Shown: positions 33,944 through 44,818 of the stretch, in pieces
Layout: the number at the start of each line of letters is the position of its first letter
How positions within the stretch are numbered: the first letter of the stretch is position 1
Assembly: GCA_036924285.1 (NCBI GenBank)
Contig: JAYKYS010000015.1
Location: 6,510,001 to 6,574,000, forward strand
DNA: 64,000 nucleotides
Direction of reading: 5' to 3'
Source: Asterella californica
Lineage: Eukaryota; Streptophyta; Marchantiopsida; Marchantiales; Aytoniaceae
Made by a program: the position numbers and the translations under genes
The notes under the pieces: generated by a model
Database searches by the model: none
What the model saw: the letters and a program-made list of their open reading frames with translations, nothing else
What the model was told of the DNA's origin: nothing

Positions 33944-34740
33944 CTTAACCAATGCGTAGCCTGCATAGATCTGAACCCAACGACGCCTTGCGCGCTTGCA
34001 TTGGATCTCCAAATCTCCTGAACCGTCCGCTTACAGGTTACAGGTGCAAGCTAGCCATTTAAGCAACCCCCTTATGTCAGTCACAGTACGTGTCAGTTTT
34101 CTACCATTATGAAGAAGTAAGCCCCTTGCGTCCTTAGTATAGCGCCTGGAGCTGCAAATACCAAGTCAGCAAGTAAACTAAGATCCAGCTTGATTTTTTC
34201 ATCTTCCGAATCACGTAACTTCTCCACTAAACGTCCAAATGAAGTAGACGAAGTGCATATGGAGAGCTGACAACGAGCTCTACCCATCGATGCGATGAAA
34301 GTGAGGATCCAAAGTCATGCCAAAAGCCCGTAAGCTGAGGCCTAGTTTGTTTTACCCACCTTTTGAGTCTCATAACTTTTCCACTAGGCGTCCAAATGAA
34401 GTAGACAAAGTGCATATGGAAAGCTGACAACGAGCTCTACCCATTGATGCGATGAAAGTGAAGATCCGAAGTCGTGCCAAAAGCCCATAAGCTGGAGCTT
34501 AGCTTGTTTTACCCATCTTTCGAGTCTTGTAACTTCTCCACTAGGCCTCCAAATGAAATAGACAAAGTGTCCATGGGAAGCTGACAAGGAGCTCTATCCA
34601 TCGATGTAATGAAAGTGAAGATCAGAGGTTGTGTCCAAAAGCCTGTAAGCTAGGGCCTAGCTTGTTTTACCAATGAGTGTCTTTGGAGCGATAACTGTCA
34701 AAATTTGATTTTCATGTAGGAGCCAATCCACGACACGACA
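33944..34740 (-). repeat. Old E2-family LTR, proximal piece, three tandem units
   Basis: This continues the LTR interrupted at 24071, from its interior to an intact 5' end (TGTCGTGTCGTGGA on minus, starting at 34740). The phrase tccaaatg recurs at 34234, 34391 and 34548, exactly 157 bp apart, so this copy has three internal units where the others have about two. Confidence 0.9.
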
Positions 34741-34798
34741 CCGGGGTTGAAGATCTCTTCTCACTATAGGAGCGGGTTCTCTTCGCTGCGCTTTCTCG

Positions 34799-35440
34799 AG
34801 TCGCAGTCAGAATGTCAATCTATACTTCGGCTTCTGGAGTCTTCGGAAGACTCCCTGTAGTTGCAAAAGCGGTCTTCTGCGCAGTTCTAGTGCTCAACGT
34901 CTCCTCCTGAGAATCTGACTCTGATCCAGAATGAATGATCGATAAAGAGACGCTCTTCCTAGGCACACTCCTAGGCCCCATCTTCCTCGGCGGTGAAGCG
35001 TCGTCCATACCGCTGGAGTCGTCTTCTCACATCAGAGCGTCTTCTGATGAATACTCGGTCTCGTCTGAGACACTACAGTGAGAGAGAGTTATAGCTGCTG
35101 CTCGGTCATCTTCTCCCGAGGTTTTTTCCTTCACCTCGCACTGTCCTGTTGACCCATACCTTGCCAACTGGTCTTCTATCAAGTCCTCCTTGGACACGTA
35201 CAGATAACAGAAGAACGGGGTGAGGTGTCCTCTTGCTGGGGTGCCCAAGTACACCAACTCTGCATGAACGTAAGCGTGGAAAAAGGGGCTTCATTTGATG
35301 GGCAGTCCCTCCAAGACGGCTTCCAGGAACTCCACGTCCTGATCTTCAAGATATCTCGTCTTCTGTGCTTTCTCCTTGGGAAAGAGGTGAAGAAATAGCT
35401 TCGCCAAAAGACGCTTCTACGGCTTCCGGTAAGCTTCTAC
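34799..35440 (-). pseudogene. Gag-like acidic/serine-rich coding remnant, unknown family
   Basis: One minus frame stays open over most of this span, with TGA stops at about 35279 and 35024. It reads as a helical N-terminal part, then a Tyr/Leu-rich segment (YLGTPARGHLTPFFCYLY), then a Ser/Glu-rich acidic tail. The style fits a retroelement gag or capsid protein, and the surrounding DNA has the GTCTTC-rich signature of E5. It is cut at 34740 by the old E2-family LTR. No zinc knuckle remains. I do not recognise the protein. Confidence 0.4.
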
Positions 35441-35600
35441 CTTCCACCCATTACTTCTTTGTCTATCTTCCAGGAAGAGACAAGTCGTGCTTCCAAACAC
35501 ATGCCACTTCTATGAGATCATAGATAAGATCTTCTTCTCGAGCTCGTACCCTCGGTTCTCATATTCTGATCTGTGAAAGGCCCTGTGCCACCACTCCGTC

Positions 35601-36726
35601 TTTCGCGCACCTACCGCCTTGTTGCGCCAGCGGAAGCTCTAGCTCAGTAGGTCGCAAACTTTACACGCTAACCTGCAAACACAATCACAAGTTAGCGTCC
35701 ATGCACCACTTACCTTAGTTCTGTTTGGTCCGGACCGGAGCCTGACCGTCTCCCTAATCATCAAGCTCAGCAATCCTACTTCCCGACTTGGATCCGCCTA
35801 AGTCGGTCCCAAACATGAGCAAGTCACAATATGACTTGGGGCGGACTTCCCATAAAGTCCAGGGTCCTAAACGGTGCCTCCAGCACACCTAGCGGCCCAA
35901 CCGCCCGTGATGTCCGCCTGGGTCTAGGCTCCCGAACGGTGGTCTAACCCGCCGACTCGTTCCCTAGTCTTGCCCCAGCCCTTGCATCGTTCCTAAGTCC
36001 AGACATCCAAGTCTGGATCGGAACGTGCCTTGGAACCGGCCCAGCCATCACCTCATGCCCCCAGAGTCCGTCCGCCGAACCCTGCGGTCGGGTGACTCGT
36101 CCTGGCCCACCCAGGCATCGAGCCCCCCTCTTATATACTTCTGGGGATCGGCGGCCCCACCCTCCTCTTTGGTCCCTGAAAATTATACCACAACCCGATT
36201 GTGGTTCGGCCATAACTTCCAGCTCGGAGGTCAGATCGAGAAGTGTTATATATCACTGGAAAGCTCTCGACGAGACCTTTCCAATGATACCTCACTCGCC
36301 TCGAGATCTTACGTGGAGCTCCTTCCACGACCTAAAACATCCCTGGAGCTCCAACACTTAGCAGTTTTTCCGAAAACCTGTGGTCCAGACCCAGGGTCGA
36401 ACCCTGTGGTTCGTCTGCGTCTTGGACCCACGTCTCGGTCCCACGTTTCGGACCCACGTCTCAGACCTATGTCTGAGACTCATGTTTCAGCCCGTTCCCA
36501 GACTCGCCCCCTTAGGTCAGCGTTCGTCTGGGGCCCTCTTGGGGTAGGCCCTTATGTCCTAACCCAAGGTTCTCACCTTGGTTCAGAGAACCACTTAGGG
36601 TTCTTCTGATCCCGACTTCCCGGCCAAGCCGTTAAGTCCTACTCGCAGCGTTCAAAACCTAGCGCAAGTCCGCTAGGGTTCTGTTGTTCGTGTCTGCGCC
36701 CGATCTTGAGAATGAGAGGCGCGACA
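35601..36726 (-). repeat. E3 3' LTR
   Basis: It starts tttcgcgcacctaccgcc and ends gaggcgcgaca on plus, so its termini TTTCGCG and CGCGACA form an imperfect 7-bp inverted repeat. Long open frames seen inside (for example 36025-36609 on plus) recur in every copy of the LTR and have no domain; they are composition effects. Confidence 0.93.
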
Positions 36727-36738
36727 CTCACCCCCACT
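36727..36738 (-). promoter_or_regulatory. E3 polypurine tract
   Basis: On minus the bases before the 3' LTR read aagtgggggtgag-like sequence (complement of ctcacccccact). The same tract occurs in E4 at 44819-44830. Confidence 0.8.
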
Positions 36739-37453
36739 TTGGAGGTTGATGCCCTAACCAACAATGATCCTTTAAGTTAACACCAAGTTCAAAATGGGTA
36801 GCCAACCCCTTGGCGTCAGAATTGCGTTCTGGTAGCTAACCCGCAATTCTCTTCTTGGCTTGAGTCTTAAGTTGTCGCTAGAACACTTAGAAAATTCCAA
36901 CTAGTCTCGAGAAAAGTCTTACCTTTTTGGCTTACCCTAAACAAAACTAGTTGGCAACTTCTAAACATTCTACTTAAGACTCTAACTTGCTAACTATAAG
37001 TATTCACACCTACTTACAAGGTCCCCCGAAACTCACTTTCCGGTCGCAATCTGATTTGACTTAGACGCGAGACTAAGTTTACTTTGTAGAAAACCACAAA
37101 GCAAGATCACCCCAAGCCCCAAGACAAGTATGAAGGTTCATACTTGCTTTGCCAACGCTACGGCAAACCTAAGTCTTGACATCAAGACTTAGTCTTGATT
37201 TAGATGCTTATCCAAACCAGCTCGCTTCCTTTGAGTGTGCTTCGTTCCTCCTCTTGACAACATCCTAGGCATCTGATCAGAACTAGTCATAGCCATGCAC
37301 TACCAATACACTTAGACAATTTTTCAAGAAACAAAATCTTTATTTCCAAACACAAATAAAGTACAAAGTCCATCGGCCCAAATCGCCTCAAGTTGCTACT
37401 CGTATGGTCCGTCGTTTCTTCACCCCTCGCTGGAAGGAGATGTCCTCATCTTG
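36739..37453 (-). other. E3 3' internal non-coding region
   Basis: About 715 bp lie between the end of the integrase-chromodomain frame and the polypurine tract. No open frame is supported. The homologous stretch in E4 (44831-45547) is well conserved, so it is a standard part of the element. Confidence 0.6.
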
Positions 37454-38845
37454 CTAACGCCCTTGTTGTCCTTGTCTCCGTTTGAACAGGTCCAATACTT
37501 CGCTCGCATGTGCGAGATCTTCCTCTGGCACCCAAGTTGCTTCTTTCAAATGGTAACCACGCCATTTGACCAAGTACTCCATCCGGTTTGATTTGCGCCG
37601 AGATCGCAAAATGGACTCCACCTCATATTCTGCTTCGCCTTGCACGACATCAGGTTGAGGCCTAAGAACTTGTTTGCGCTCCGGTCGCAAATCATCCTTG
37701 AAGTGTTTCTTTAGTAAGGAAACATGGAAAGTTGGATGCAACTGCCACTCGCGAGGAAGGTCTAAGGTATAGACGTCTTCGTGCGGATTCTTGACAATGA
37801 CAAAAGGTCCCGCGAACTTTGATGAGAACTTCGCCGATATATCCTTCGGAAGTGTGAAGTTTTTCGCACTTAACCATACTTCTTCGCCCACTTGAAACTT
37901 CACTTGCCGCCGATGTTTGTTTACCTGCTTCGTGTACCGTTGCTGCGCCTTCTCGAGGTTCTTCTTAACTTGCTCCTCGCGCCGCTGCATTGCCGTCACC
38001 AACTCTTCAGCTGATGTTTGCCTTGTTCTTGGTCGTGCCGATGTAGAACTCCCTGCAAGAGTCAAGTCAAGAGGCCCTTCTGGCTCACGTCCGTAAGCCA
38101 GCAAGAAAGGCGATTCGCCGGTTGCCGAATGCTTCGTGGAATTGTAGCAATACTCCGCAAGACTGAGCCACTCCGCCCAATCACTTTGGTCCGCGCTCAC
38201 ATAATTCCTCAAGTATTGATTCAGAACCGAGTTAACTCGTTCCGTTTGCCCATCTGTTTCCGGATGAAAGGCGGTACTAAATTTTAACTTAGTCCCCAAT
38301 TTTTGGAATAAGTGTTTCCAAAAGGCACTTGTGAACTTAGAGTCTCTATCTGAAATAATACTCCGGGGTAATCCATGTGAACGCCACCAAGTATCTAGGA
38401 ACAACCGAGAAGTCGTGAACGCTGTTGCAGTGTCCAAGGTCGGAGCAAACTTCGCTAGTTTGCTAAACCGATCAACTATCACAAAAATTGCGTTGTATCC
38501 ATTCGAGTCAGGCAGAGAGGTAATGAAGTCCATGCTAATGCTTTCCCAAGGTCTGGCTGGAATCGGCAAAGGATGAAGCAATCCTTGTTTCTTCTCATAA
38601 GAAACACGATTCGCTTGACAGGTTACGCATGTTTTCACAAAGTGGGAAACATCGTCTTTCATGTGGGGCCAATAAAACTTTTTAGCGATTACCGCTAAAG
38701 TGGACTTTTCTCCTTTATGGCCTGATAAGGGCACATCATGAGATTCTTTTAACAACTTGGTCCTAAGTTTTCCTTGTCCCACATAAACCCGACTTTGCTT
38801 GAACATGAGTAAACCATGTCTTAGCTGCATGTTCTGCAACTTCAC
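37454..38845 (-). CDS. E3 integrase with C-terminal chromodomain (463 aa)
   Basis: This frame carries the integrase part of Pol, separated from RT by a frameshift. The N-terminal zinc-binding domain has H-x-H (LSGHKG and before) and CVTC. The catalytic core has D106, D166 and E202 with D,D35E spacing, followed by a GPFVIV motif. A chromodomain spans about residues 405-455 and keeps the three aromatic cage positions as Tyr (YEVE), Trp and Tyr (VKWRGY). In chromoviruses this domain is thought to direct insertion to marked chromatin, typically H3K9-methylated; that role is family knowledge. As it stands it lacks a start linked to the upstream pol, so expression would need the frameshift to be bypassed. 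Confidence 0.88.
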   Translation of the reverse strand: MKLQNMQLRHGLLMFKQSRVYVGQGKLRTKLLKESHDVPLSGHKGEKSTLAVIAKKFYWPHMKDDVSHFVKTCVTCQANRVSYEKKQGLLHPLPIPARPWESISMDFITSLPDSNGYNAIFVIVDRFSKLAKFAPTLDTATAFTTSRLFLDTWWRSHGLPRSIISDRDSKFTSAFWKHLFQKLGTKLKFSTAFHPETDGQTERVNSVLNQYLRNYVSADQSDWAEWLSLAEYCYNSTKHSATGESPFLLAYGREPEGPLDLTLAGSSTSARPRTRQTSAEELVTAMQRREEQVKKNLEKAQQRYTKQVNKHRRQVKFQVGEEVWLSAKNFTLPKDISAKFSSKFAGPFVIVKNPHEDVYTLDLPREWQLHPTFHVSLLKKHFKDDLRPERKQVLRPQPDVVQGEAEYEVESILRSRRKSNRMEYLVKWRGYHLKEATWVPEEDLAHASEVLDLFKRRQGQQGR

Positions 38846-39189
38846 CCCTCGCTTGAGTGTTCCAAGTATTCCTTCGCTTGGTCATCGCCCATGTAACCTT
38901 CACGTATTCGCCTCTCCAAGTCTGACTCCTTAGGATACATAGCTCGCAAAATCTGTGTTGACGATGGAAGATATTCCTCCTTGCGACTCAAGGCGTCAGG
39001 AACCACATTGTCCTTTCCCGCTTTGTGGATTAATTCCACGTTCATGAGCGCCAAGGTATCATGCCATCGTAGTTGCTTTGGCGTCACCCGATCTTGCGTC
39101 TCAAAGTACTTGAGCGAAATGTTATCAGTATACACTTGGGTTTTGTGAAGTCCCAAGTAATGACGCCATTTCCTCAAGCAATGAACCAC
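38842..39189 (-). pseudogene. E3 RNase H end and linker, between stop and frameshift
   Basis: This is in the same frame as the protease-RT ORF but after a TGA (39217-39219) that sits between R and PTHEKEL, where Trp is likely. It holds the RNase H region YTDNISLKYFE and the linker to integrase. The frame closes at 38842 and the integrase continues one base out of phase from about 38845, so a one-base indel separates them. Confidence 0.85.
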
Positions 39190-39216
39190 CGCGAACAGTT
39201 CCTTCTCGTGAGTCGG

Positions 39217-41061
39217 TCATCGACTCTCTGTCCCAGATAACTTCTTGCTTTCGTATGCTACAGGTTTTCCATCCTGCACCAACACTCCGCCAATCGCATA
39301 GTCGCTCGCGTCCGTGTGCACTTCGAATGGTTTGTCGAACTCCGGCAGCTTCAAAACTGGTGCCTTTGACAAAATAGCTTTGATCGTCTGAAACGCATCA
39401 TCCACCTCCTTGGTCCAACTTACCTGTGCGTCTTTGCTCGTCCAGTCCGTCAGCGGCTTCGCGATCTTTGAAAACCCCTTCACATACTTGCGGTAGAACT
39501 GCGCCAATCCTAAGAATCGCCGCATCCCCTTCACTGTAGTCGGAGGCTCCCAAGTCACAATCGCATCCACCTTCTGCATATCCGGGCCGACTCCTTCTGC
39601 ACTAATTACATGTCCCAAGAAGTTAATGCGCTCCAAACCAAACTCACTCTTGTCAATGTTGGCAAACAGCTTATGCTCCCGCAGCTTCGTCAACACCACC
39701 CGTAGCTGCTCCGCGTGCGACTCCAAGGTTTTGGAGTAGATCAAGATGTCGTCGATGTAAACGATGACAAACTCATCCATCTCCTCGCGAAAAATTGTGT
39801 TCATCAATGTAGTGAACGTCGAAGGGGCGTTGCAGAGTCCAAATGGCATCACCACGAATTCAAACGATCCGTATCTTGTTCGACAAGCGGTCTTCTCAAC
39901 ATCTGGGTCAGCTATCCGGATCTGGTAATATCCTGACTTCAAGTCTATCCTGCTGAAGTACTTCGCACCCGCTAACCTATCAAAGAGGTCATCTATCCTT
40001 GGCAAGGGATAATTATTCTTCACCGTCACCTTATTGAGTGCACGATAATCTACGCAGAGTCGTAACTTCCCATCCTTCTTCTTTGCGAAAAGAACTGGGG
40101 CTCCATAAGGTGACTTGCTGGTTCGAATATATCCCCGCGCTAATAGCTCGCCGAGTTGTCTTTTCAACTCAAGGAGTTCCACCTGATTGAGTCGATAAGG
40201 GGCTTTGGAAGGTGGTTCTGATCGTGGCAAGACCTCGATCTTGTGATCCACCACCCGCCTTGGAGGTAACTCAGCAGGTAACTCGTCCGTCAAGACATCC
40301 TCAAACTCCTTAATCACTTCGCGAAGCACCTCCGGAAGTTTAGTCGCGTCTCTTGATGTTTCCTCTTGTCCGTCACCCGTCATCAAATCTGCAACCCGCA
40401 TCAAACACATGACTCCGTCGTTGAAGTCCATCTGTTTGCCTTTGATCAAATTCACCGCAAAGTCATCAATCTTCCGCGCCTTCCGGATCAGCCTCACTCC
40501 CAGCTTCCGCCCTTTAACTCTGACATTCAACCTCAAAGGTCTCCGTCTAAGTTCCACGTCGAACCTATCTAAGAAAGTGTTCCCCAAAACCGCATGGATA
40601 TCATCCATCTCGCACACCGTGAAGTTCTCTGTGAACTCCAACTTCCCACACACAAATCGTACGTCCAAGGCTACTTCAGAAGTTTGGTACGTCTTGTCCT
40701 TGACAAAGCGCACCTGAATAGGCTTGTCTGCCTTGGAGGTAGACAAGCCCAACTTCTTCACCAACTTCGGACTTATGAAGGAGTGAGTCGCTCCTGTGTC
40801 CACAAGAAAAGTAACATCACGGTTAGCAACCTTGGCTTGTAGAAACATCAATCCCGGCGTCTTCTTCGTGGTTCTCAAGGTCACAGTCATCTGGCCCTCC
40901 AACAAGTCCTTTGCAACAAACACACTCATGCTACAGTTACTAACCTTAGGTTTCGTACACCCCTTAGCAATATGGCCTGCCTCGCCACAGTTGTAGCAAG
41001 TAAACTTAGCGCCATTGCCCTTCTGAGGTGTTTGCCCCTTGCTGGACTTCGTCGTCTCCAA
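39217..41061 (-). CDS. E3 nucleocapsid-protease-RT-RNase H (614 aa), truncated by TGA
   Basis: Near the N-terminus is a CCHC knuckle ([14 protein letters not shown], first Cys about residue 22). The protease follows with VDTGATHSF (D88). RT has the canonical VCLVDY-like region, [12 protein letters not shown], and YIDD at residues 435-438 with both Asp intact. RNase H begins with HTDAS. The open frame begins with a TTG-like codon inside the end of gag and is +1 relative to gag, in E4 as well as here, so a programmed +1 shift or a lineage-wide frame change is likely. It ends at a TGA nonsense within RNase H. Confidence 0.88.
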   Translation of the reverse strand: METTKSSKGQTPQKGNGAKFTCYNCGEAGHIAKGCTKPKVSNCSMSVFVAKDLLEGQMTVTLRTTKKTPGLMFLQAKVANRDVTFLVDTGATHSFISPKLVKKLGLSTSKADKPIQVRFVKDKTYQTSEVALDVRFVCGKLEFTENFTVCEMDDIHAVLGNTFLDRFDVELRRRPLRLNVRVKGRKLGVRLIRKARKIDDFAVNLIKGKQMDFNDGVMCLMRVADLMTGDGQEETSRDATKLPEVLREVIKEFEDVLTDELPAELPPRRVVDHKIEVLPRSEPPSKAPYRLNQVELLELKRQLGELLARGYIRTSKSPYGAPVLFAKKKDGKLRLCVDYRALNKVTVKNNYPLPRIDDLFDRLAGAKYFSRIDLKSGYYQIRIADPDVEKTACRTRYGSFEFVVMPFGLCNAPSTFTTLMNTIFREEMDEFVIVYIDDILIYSKTLESHAEQLRVVLTKLREHKLFANIDKSEFGLERINFLGHVISAEGVGPDMQKVDAIVTWEPPTTVKGMRRFLGLAQFYRKYVKGFSKIAKPLTDWTSKDAQVSWTKEVDDAFQTIKAILSKAPVLKLPEFDKPFEVHTDASDYAIGGVLVQDGKPVAYESKKLSGTESR

Positions 41062-41884
41062 TTCGCTCCGCTAGTTTCAAAAGTTCGGCACTTGTCTCTG
41101 GTAGCTTTGGCATCCGAAAGAGAGCCTTCTCCGAGCTAGACTTGAGTCCGCCAATGAATATACATATCTTGGTCTCCTCAGTCCACTTGGAGAACGAATC
41201 CAGCTTGGCACTGAACTCGCGCACGTAAGCGCTTAAGGTCCCCGTCTGCTTCAGTCTCACCAACTCGACACCGTCCCGAATCCTTTGATATTCCGGAGTG
41301 AATCGTCCTGCAAGCAACTCCTTGAACTCCTTCCAACTAAGCGCCGAGACAGTCAAGGCATGCTCATCTCGGTATGCAGTCCACCAGAGAAGCGCATGGT
41401 CCTTCAGGAACGTAACCGCCGCTCTCACCTTGTCAGATTCCTTAGCCTGTTGCGCCTCAAAGTATAGATCCAACTCAGTTAAGAAATCCTTAACCTTGCG
41501 AGCCCGTCCTATACCTGAAAACGGGGTCGGCAAATTCGTCTTACAAAGCTTCCTGGTAGACGAGGAACTTCCTTGGCCTGCCTCAAGCTCGGCGATACGT
41601 TTATCCCTGGAGGCCATGCCTTCCTGCATGGTCTTCATCATCTTAATGAGTTCCGCATACAAGGCTCCTTGACTGTCCGTGCCCGAATCGTTGGGTACCG
41701 CTGGCAAGACTCCATCTTGCTGCACCGATACCGCAGCTGGTACAGGGCTCCCTTGACGTTGGGGCGAAGGTTGTCGGTTGTCGTCCCCTGACTGTGCCTC
41801 GGGGCTAGCTCGAGTCGATCTGTTCCCGTTAGCCGCTCCTCGTTTCTTGGTCTTCCTCCTGGAACTCTGTCCGTCCTCGGCCAT
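41006..41884 (-). CDS. E3 Gag (292 aa)
   Basis: A Lys/Arg- and Ser/Gln-rich N-terminus is followed by the conserved capsid helices, including a [17 protein letters not shown] start and [11 protein letters not shown]. The frame ends about 55 bp into the protease frame without a zinc knuckle; the knuckle is in the overlapping +1 frame. Relative to E4, 144 bp (48 codons) between capsid and knuckle are missing (E4 49083-49226), so this copy may make a shortened nucleocapsid linker. The ATG lies about 107 bp from the primer site. Confidence 0.88.
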   Translation of the reverse strand: MAEDGQSSRRKTKKRGAANGNRSTRASPEAQSGDDNRQPSPQRQGSPVPAAVSVQQDGVLPAVPNDSGTDSQGALYAELIKMMKTMQEGMASRDKRIAELEAGQGSSSSTRKLCKTNLPTPFSGIGRARKVKDFLTELDLYFEAQQAKESDKVRAAVTFLKDHALLWWTAYRDEHALTVSALSWKEFKELLAGRFTPEYQRIRDGVELVRLKQTGTLSAYVREFSAKLDSFSKWTEETKICIFIGGLKSSSEKALFRMPKLPETSAELLKLAERIGDDEVQQGANTSEGQWR

Positions 41885-41991
41885 CGCTCCAAGTGTTCAC
41901 CTAGAAACGCTGATCCGCTTCGTGTCTCGCGTCCCTCCTCAAGCGTCCAGCCTTCAGCCGCTACCTCAAGTTCTCGCTCACTGAAGCGTCG

Positions 41992-42003
41992 GCTCTGATA
42001 CCA
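41992..42003 (-). promoter_or_regulatory. E3 primer-binding site, initiator Met tRNA
   Basis: On minus the sequence is TGGTATCAGAGC, the classical complement of the plant initiator-methionine tRNA 3' end, placed directly after the 5' LTR. Confidence 0.95.
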
Positions 42004-42005
42004 CT

Positions 42006-43132
42006 TTTTGCGCACCTACCGCCTTGTTGCGCCAGCGGAAGCTCTAGCTCAGTAGGTCGCAAACTTTACACCGCTAACCTGCAAACACAATCACAAGTTA
42101 GCGTCCATGCACCACTTACCTTAGTTCTGTTTGGTCCGGACCGGAGCCTGACCGTCTACCTAATCATCAAGCTCAGCAATCCTACTTCCCGACTTGGATC
42201 CGCCTAAGTCGGTCCCAAACATGAGCAAGTCACAATATGACTTGGGGCGGACTTCCCATAAAGTCCAGGGTCCTAAACGGTGCCTCCAGCACACCTAGCG
42301 GCCCAACCGCCCGTGATGTCTGTCTGGGTCTAGGCTCCCGAACGGTGGTCTAACCCGCCGACTCGTTCCCTAGTCTTGCCCCAGCCCTTGCATCGTTCCT
42401 AAGTCCAGACATCCAAGTCTGGATCGGAACGTGCCTTGGAACCGGCCCAGCCATCACCTCATGCCCCCAGAGTTCGCCCGCCGAACCCTGCGGTCGGGTG
42501 ACTCGTCCTGGCCCACCCAGGCATCGAGCCCCCCTCTTATATACTTCTGGGGATCGGCGGCCCCACCCTCCTCTTTGGTCCCTGAAAATTATACCACAAC
42601 CCGATTGTGGTTCGGCCATAACTTCCAGCTCGGAGGTCAGATCGAGAAGTGTTATATATCACTGGAAAGCTCTCGACGAGTCCTTTCCAATGATACCTCA
42701 CTCGCCTCGAGATCTTACGTGGAGCTCCTTCCACGACCTAAAACATCCCTGGAGCTCCAACACTTAGCAGTTTTTCCGAAAACCTGTGGTCCAGACCCAG
42801 GGTCGAACCCTGTGGTTCGTCTGCGTCTTGGACCCACGTCTCGGTCCCACGTTTCGGACCCACGTCTCAGACCTATGTCTGAGACTCATGTTTCAGCCCG
42901 TTCCCAGACTCGCCCCCTTAGGTCAGCGTTCGTCTGGGGCCCTCTTGGGGTAGGCCCTTATGTCCTAACCCAAGGTTCTCACCTTGGTTCAGAGAACCAC
43001 TTAGGGTTCTTCTGATCCCGACTTCCCGGCCAAGCCGTTAAGTCCTACTCGCAGCGTTCACAACCTAGCGCAAGTCCGCTAGGGTTCTGTTGTTCGCGTC
43101 TGCGCTCGATCTTGAGAATGAGAGGCGCGACA
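42006..43132 (-). repeat. E3 5' LTR
   Basis: This is the right LTR and promoter end of the minus-strand element. Its outer edge is gaggcgcgaca followed by the CCGTC target duplication. Confidence 0.93.
42536..42543 (-). promoter_or_regulatory. E3 LTR TATA box
   Basis: On minus the sequence is TATATAAG, within gTATATAAGaggggg, in the promoter LTR and conserved in the other LTR copies. Confidence 0.65.
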
Positions 43133-43137
43133 CCGTC

Positions 43138-43685
43138 GTCCAAGAAGATGGTCTTCCACGAGCAACTTCTACCTTCGCAGGTACAAGGTTGCGAGGAGGC
43201 AGTGCTGTCCAAACCTCCTCCAGAAGACCATGGTCCACGAGGTTCTAGTCCCACAGGAAGAAGTCGAGACCCAACTCCTTGATGAAGGATTTGGTCTCTA
43301 CCAACTCTGCTGCTGGCAACACCAACCCTCGAGGATGCATCGATATGCTTCGAGCCTCTGTTACAGTAAGCCACACGTACTTGCTGTAAGCCGAAGGCTC
43401 AGTCCTTCCCAAGTCTTCACAGTCTAGCTTCCACTCTCAGAAGACGAATCTAGTCTTCTAGAAGACAACTATTCCGTCTTCTGGGATTCTAACAGTGCTT
43501 CCTAAGTACCTCTTGTCTTCCGAGCTATATCTAAACAATCCTAACTAAGCAAGGCATCGCATGGATTCCCAAGAAAACAATCCACCATGCATTTCATCCT
43601 ACTTCCTAACAGAAGATACAAGATATGTGAGAAGCAGAGTGTACGAAAAGTTCAGAAGATGGTCACGGGCTCCTGCTGTGACAGT
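43138..43685. other. Host-element segment between E3 and E4, GTCTTC-rich
   Basis: These 548 bp lie between two independent insertions. They are rich in gtcttc, gaagac and agaagac. With both elements removed, they join 34741-35600 to 50077 onward. No domain is seen. Confidence 0.6.
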
Positions 43686-43690
43686 GGCCT

Positions 43691-44818
43691 TTTTATGCAC
43701 CTACCGCCTTGTTGCATCAGCGGAAGCTCTTGCTCGGTAGGTCACGAAACTTACACCGCTAACCTGCAAATCACCATCACATATTAGCGTCCATGCACCA
43801 CTTACCTTATCTCACTTTGGTCCGAACCGGAGCCGGACCGTCTCTCTAATCATCAAGCTCCGCATTCCCTAAGTCCCGACCTAGATCCGCCTAGGTCGGT
43901 CTCAAAACATGAGCAAGTCACAAGATGACTTGGGGCGGACTTTCCATAAAGTCCAAGGTCTTAAATGGTGTCTCCAACACACCTAACGGCCCAACCGCCC
44001 ATGATGTTCATCTGGGTCTAGGCTCCTGAACGGTGGTCTAACCCGCCGACTCGTTCCTTAGTCTTGCTCCAGCCCTTACATTGTTTCTAAGTCCAGACGT
44101 CCAAGTCTGGACCGGAACGTGCCTCGGAACCGGTCCGGCCATCACCTCATGTCCCCAGAGTCTGCCCGCAGAACCTTGGGGTCGGGTGACTCGTCATGGT
44201 CCACCCAGGCATCGAGCCCCCCCTCATATATACTTCTGGGGATCGGCGGCCCCGCCCTCCTCTTTGATCCTTGAAAATTATACCACAACCCGATCATGGT
44301 TCGGCCATAATTCTCAGCTCGGAGGTCAGATCAAGGATTGCTACATATCACTGGAAAGCTCTCGTCGAGATCTTTCCAATTATATCTCACTCGTCCTGAG
44401 ACCTTTTGTGGAGCTCCGTCCACAACCTAAAACGTCCCTGGAGCTCCAACACTTAGTCACTTTTCGGAAAGCTGTGGTCCAGACCCAGACTCGAACCTTG
44501 TGGTTCGGACCAGCGTCCGAACCACGATCCGTCTGCGTCTCGGACCCACGTCTCAGACCTATGTCTCAGATCTATGTTTCGGTCCGTTTCCAGACTTGCC
44601 CCCTTAGGTCAGCGTTCGTCCGGGGTTGTCTTGGGGTAGGCCCTTATGTCCTAACCCAAGGTTCCAACCTTGGTTCAGAGAACCACTTAGGGTTCGTCTG
44701 ATCTCGAATTCATGATCAAGCCGCTCAGTCCTACTCGCAGCGTTCACAACCTAGCGCAAGTCCACTAGGGTTCCATTGTTCGCGTCTACGCCCGATCTTG
44801 AGACTGAGAGTCGCGACA
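43691..44818 (-). repeat. E4 3' LTR
   Basis: 1128 bp, homologous to the E3 LTRs, starting ttttatgcacctaccgcc and ending agtcgcgaca, followed by the family polypurine tract. Confidence 0.92.

Larger units (their letters stand above)
35601..43132 (-). mobile_element. E3: chromovirus (Ty3/gypsy with chromodomain)
   Basis: LTRs lie at 35601-36726 and 42006-43132, about 1.13 kb each, differing at roughly a dozen positions by eye. Target duplications CCGTC lie at 35596-35600 and 43133-43137. Transcription is on minus. An initiator-Met-tRNA primer site lies beside the right LTR and a polypurine tract beside the left. Gag, protease, RT, RNase H, integrase and chromodomain are all present, with one nonsense codon and one frameshift in pol. 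It is recent but not intact. It inserted into the GTCTTC-rich host element. Confidence 0.95.

Noticed and set aside
36025..36609. 194-codon plus-strand open frame, repeated at 42431-43015 and as a variant at 44081-44701
   Set aside because: It lies in the LTRs of E3 and E4, opposite to transcription, has no domain, and recurs only because the LTR recurs.
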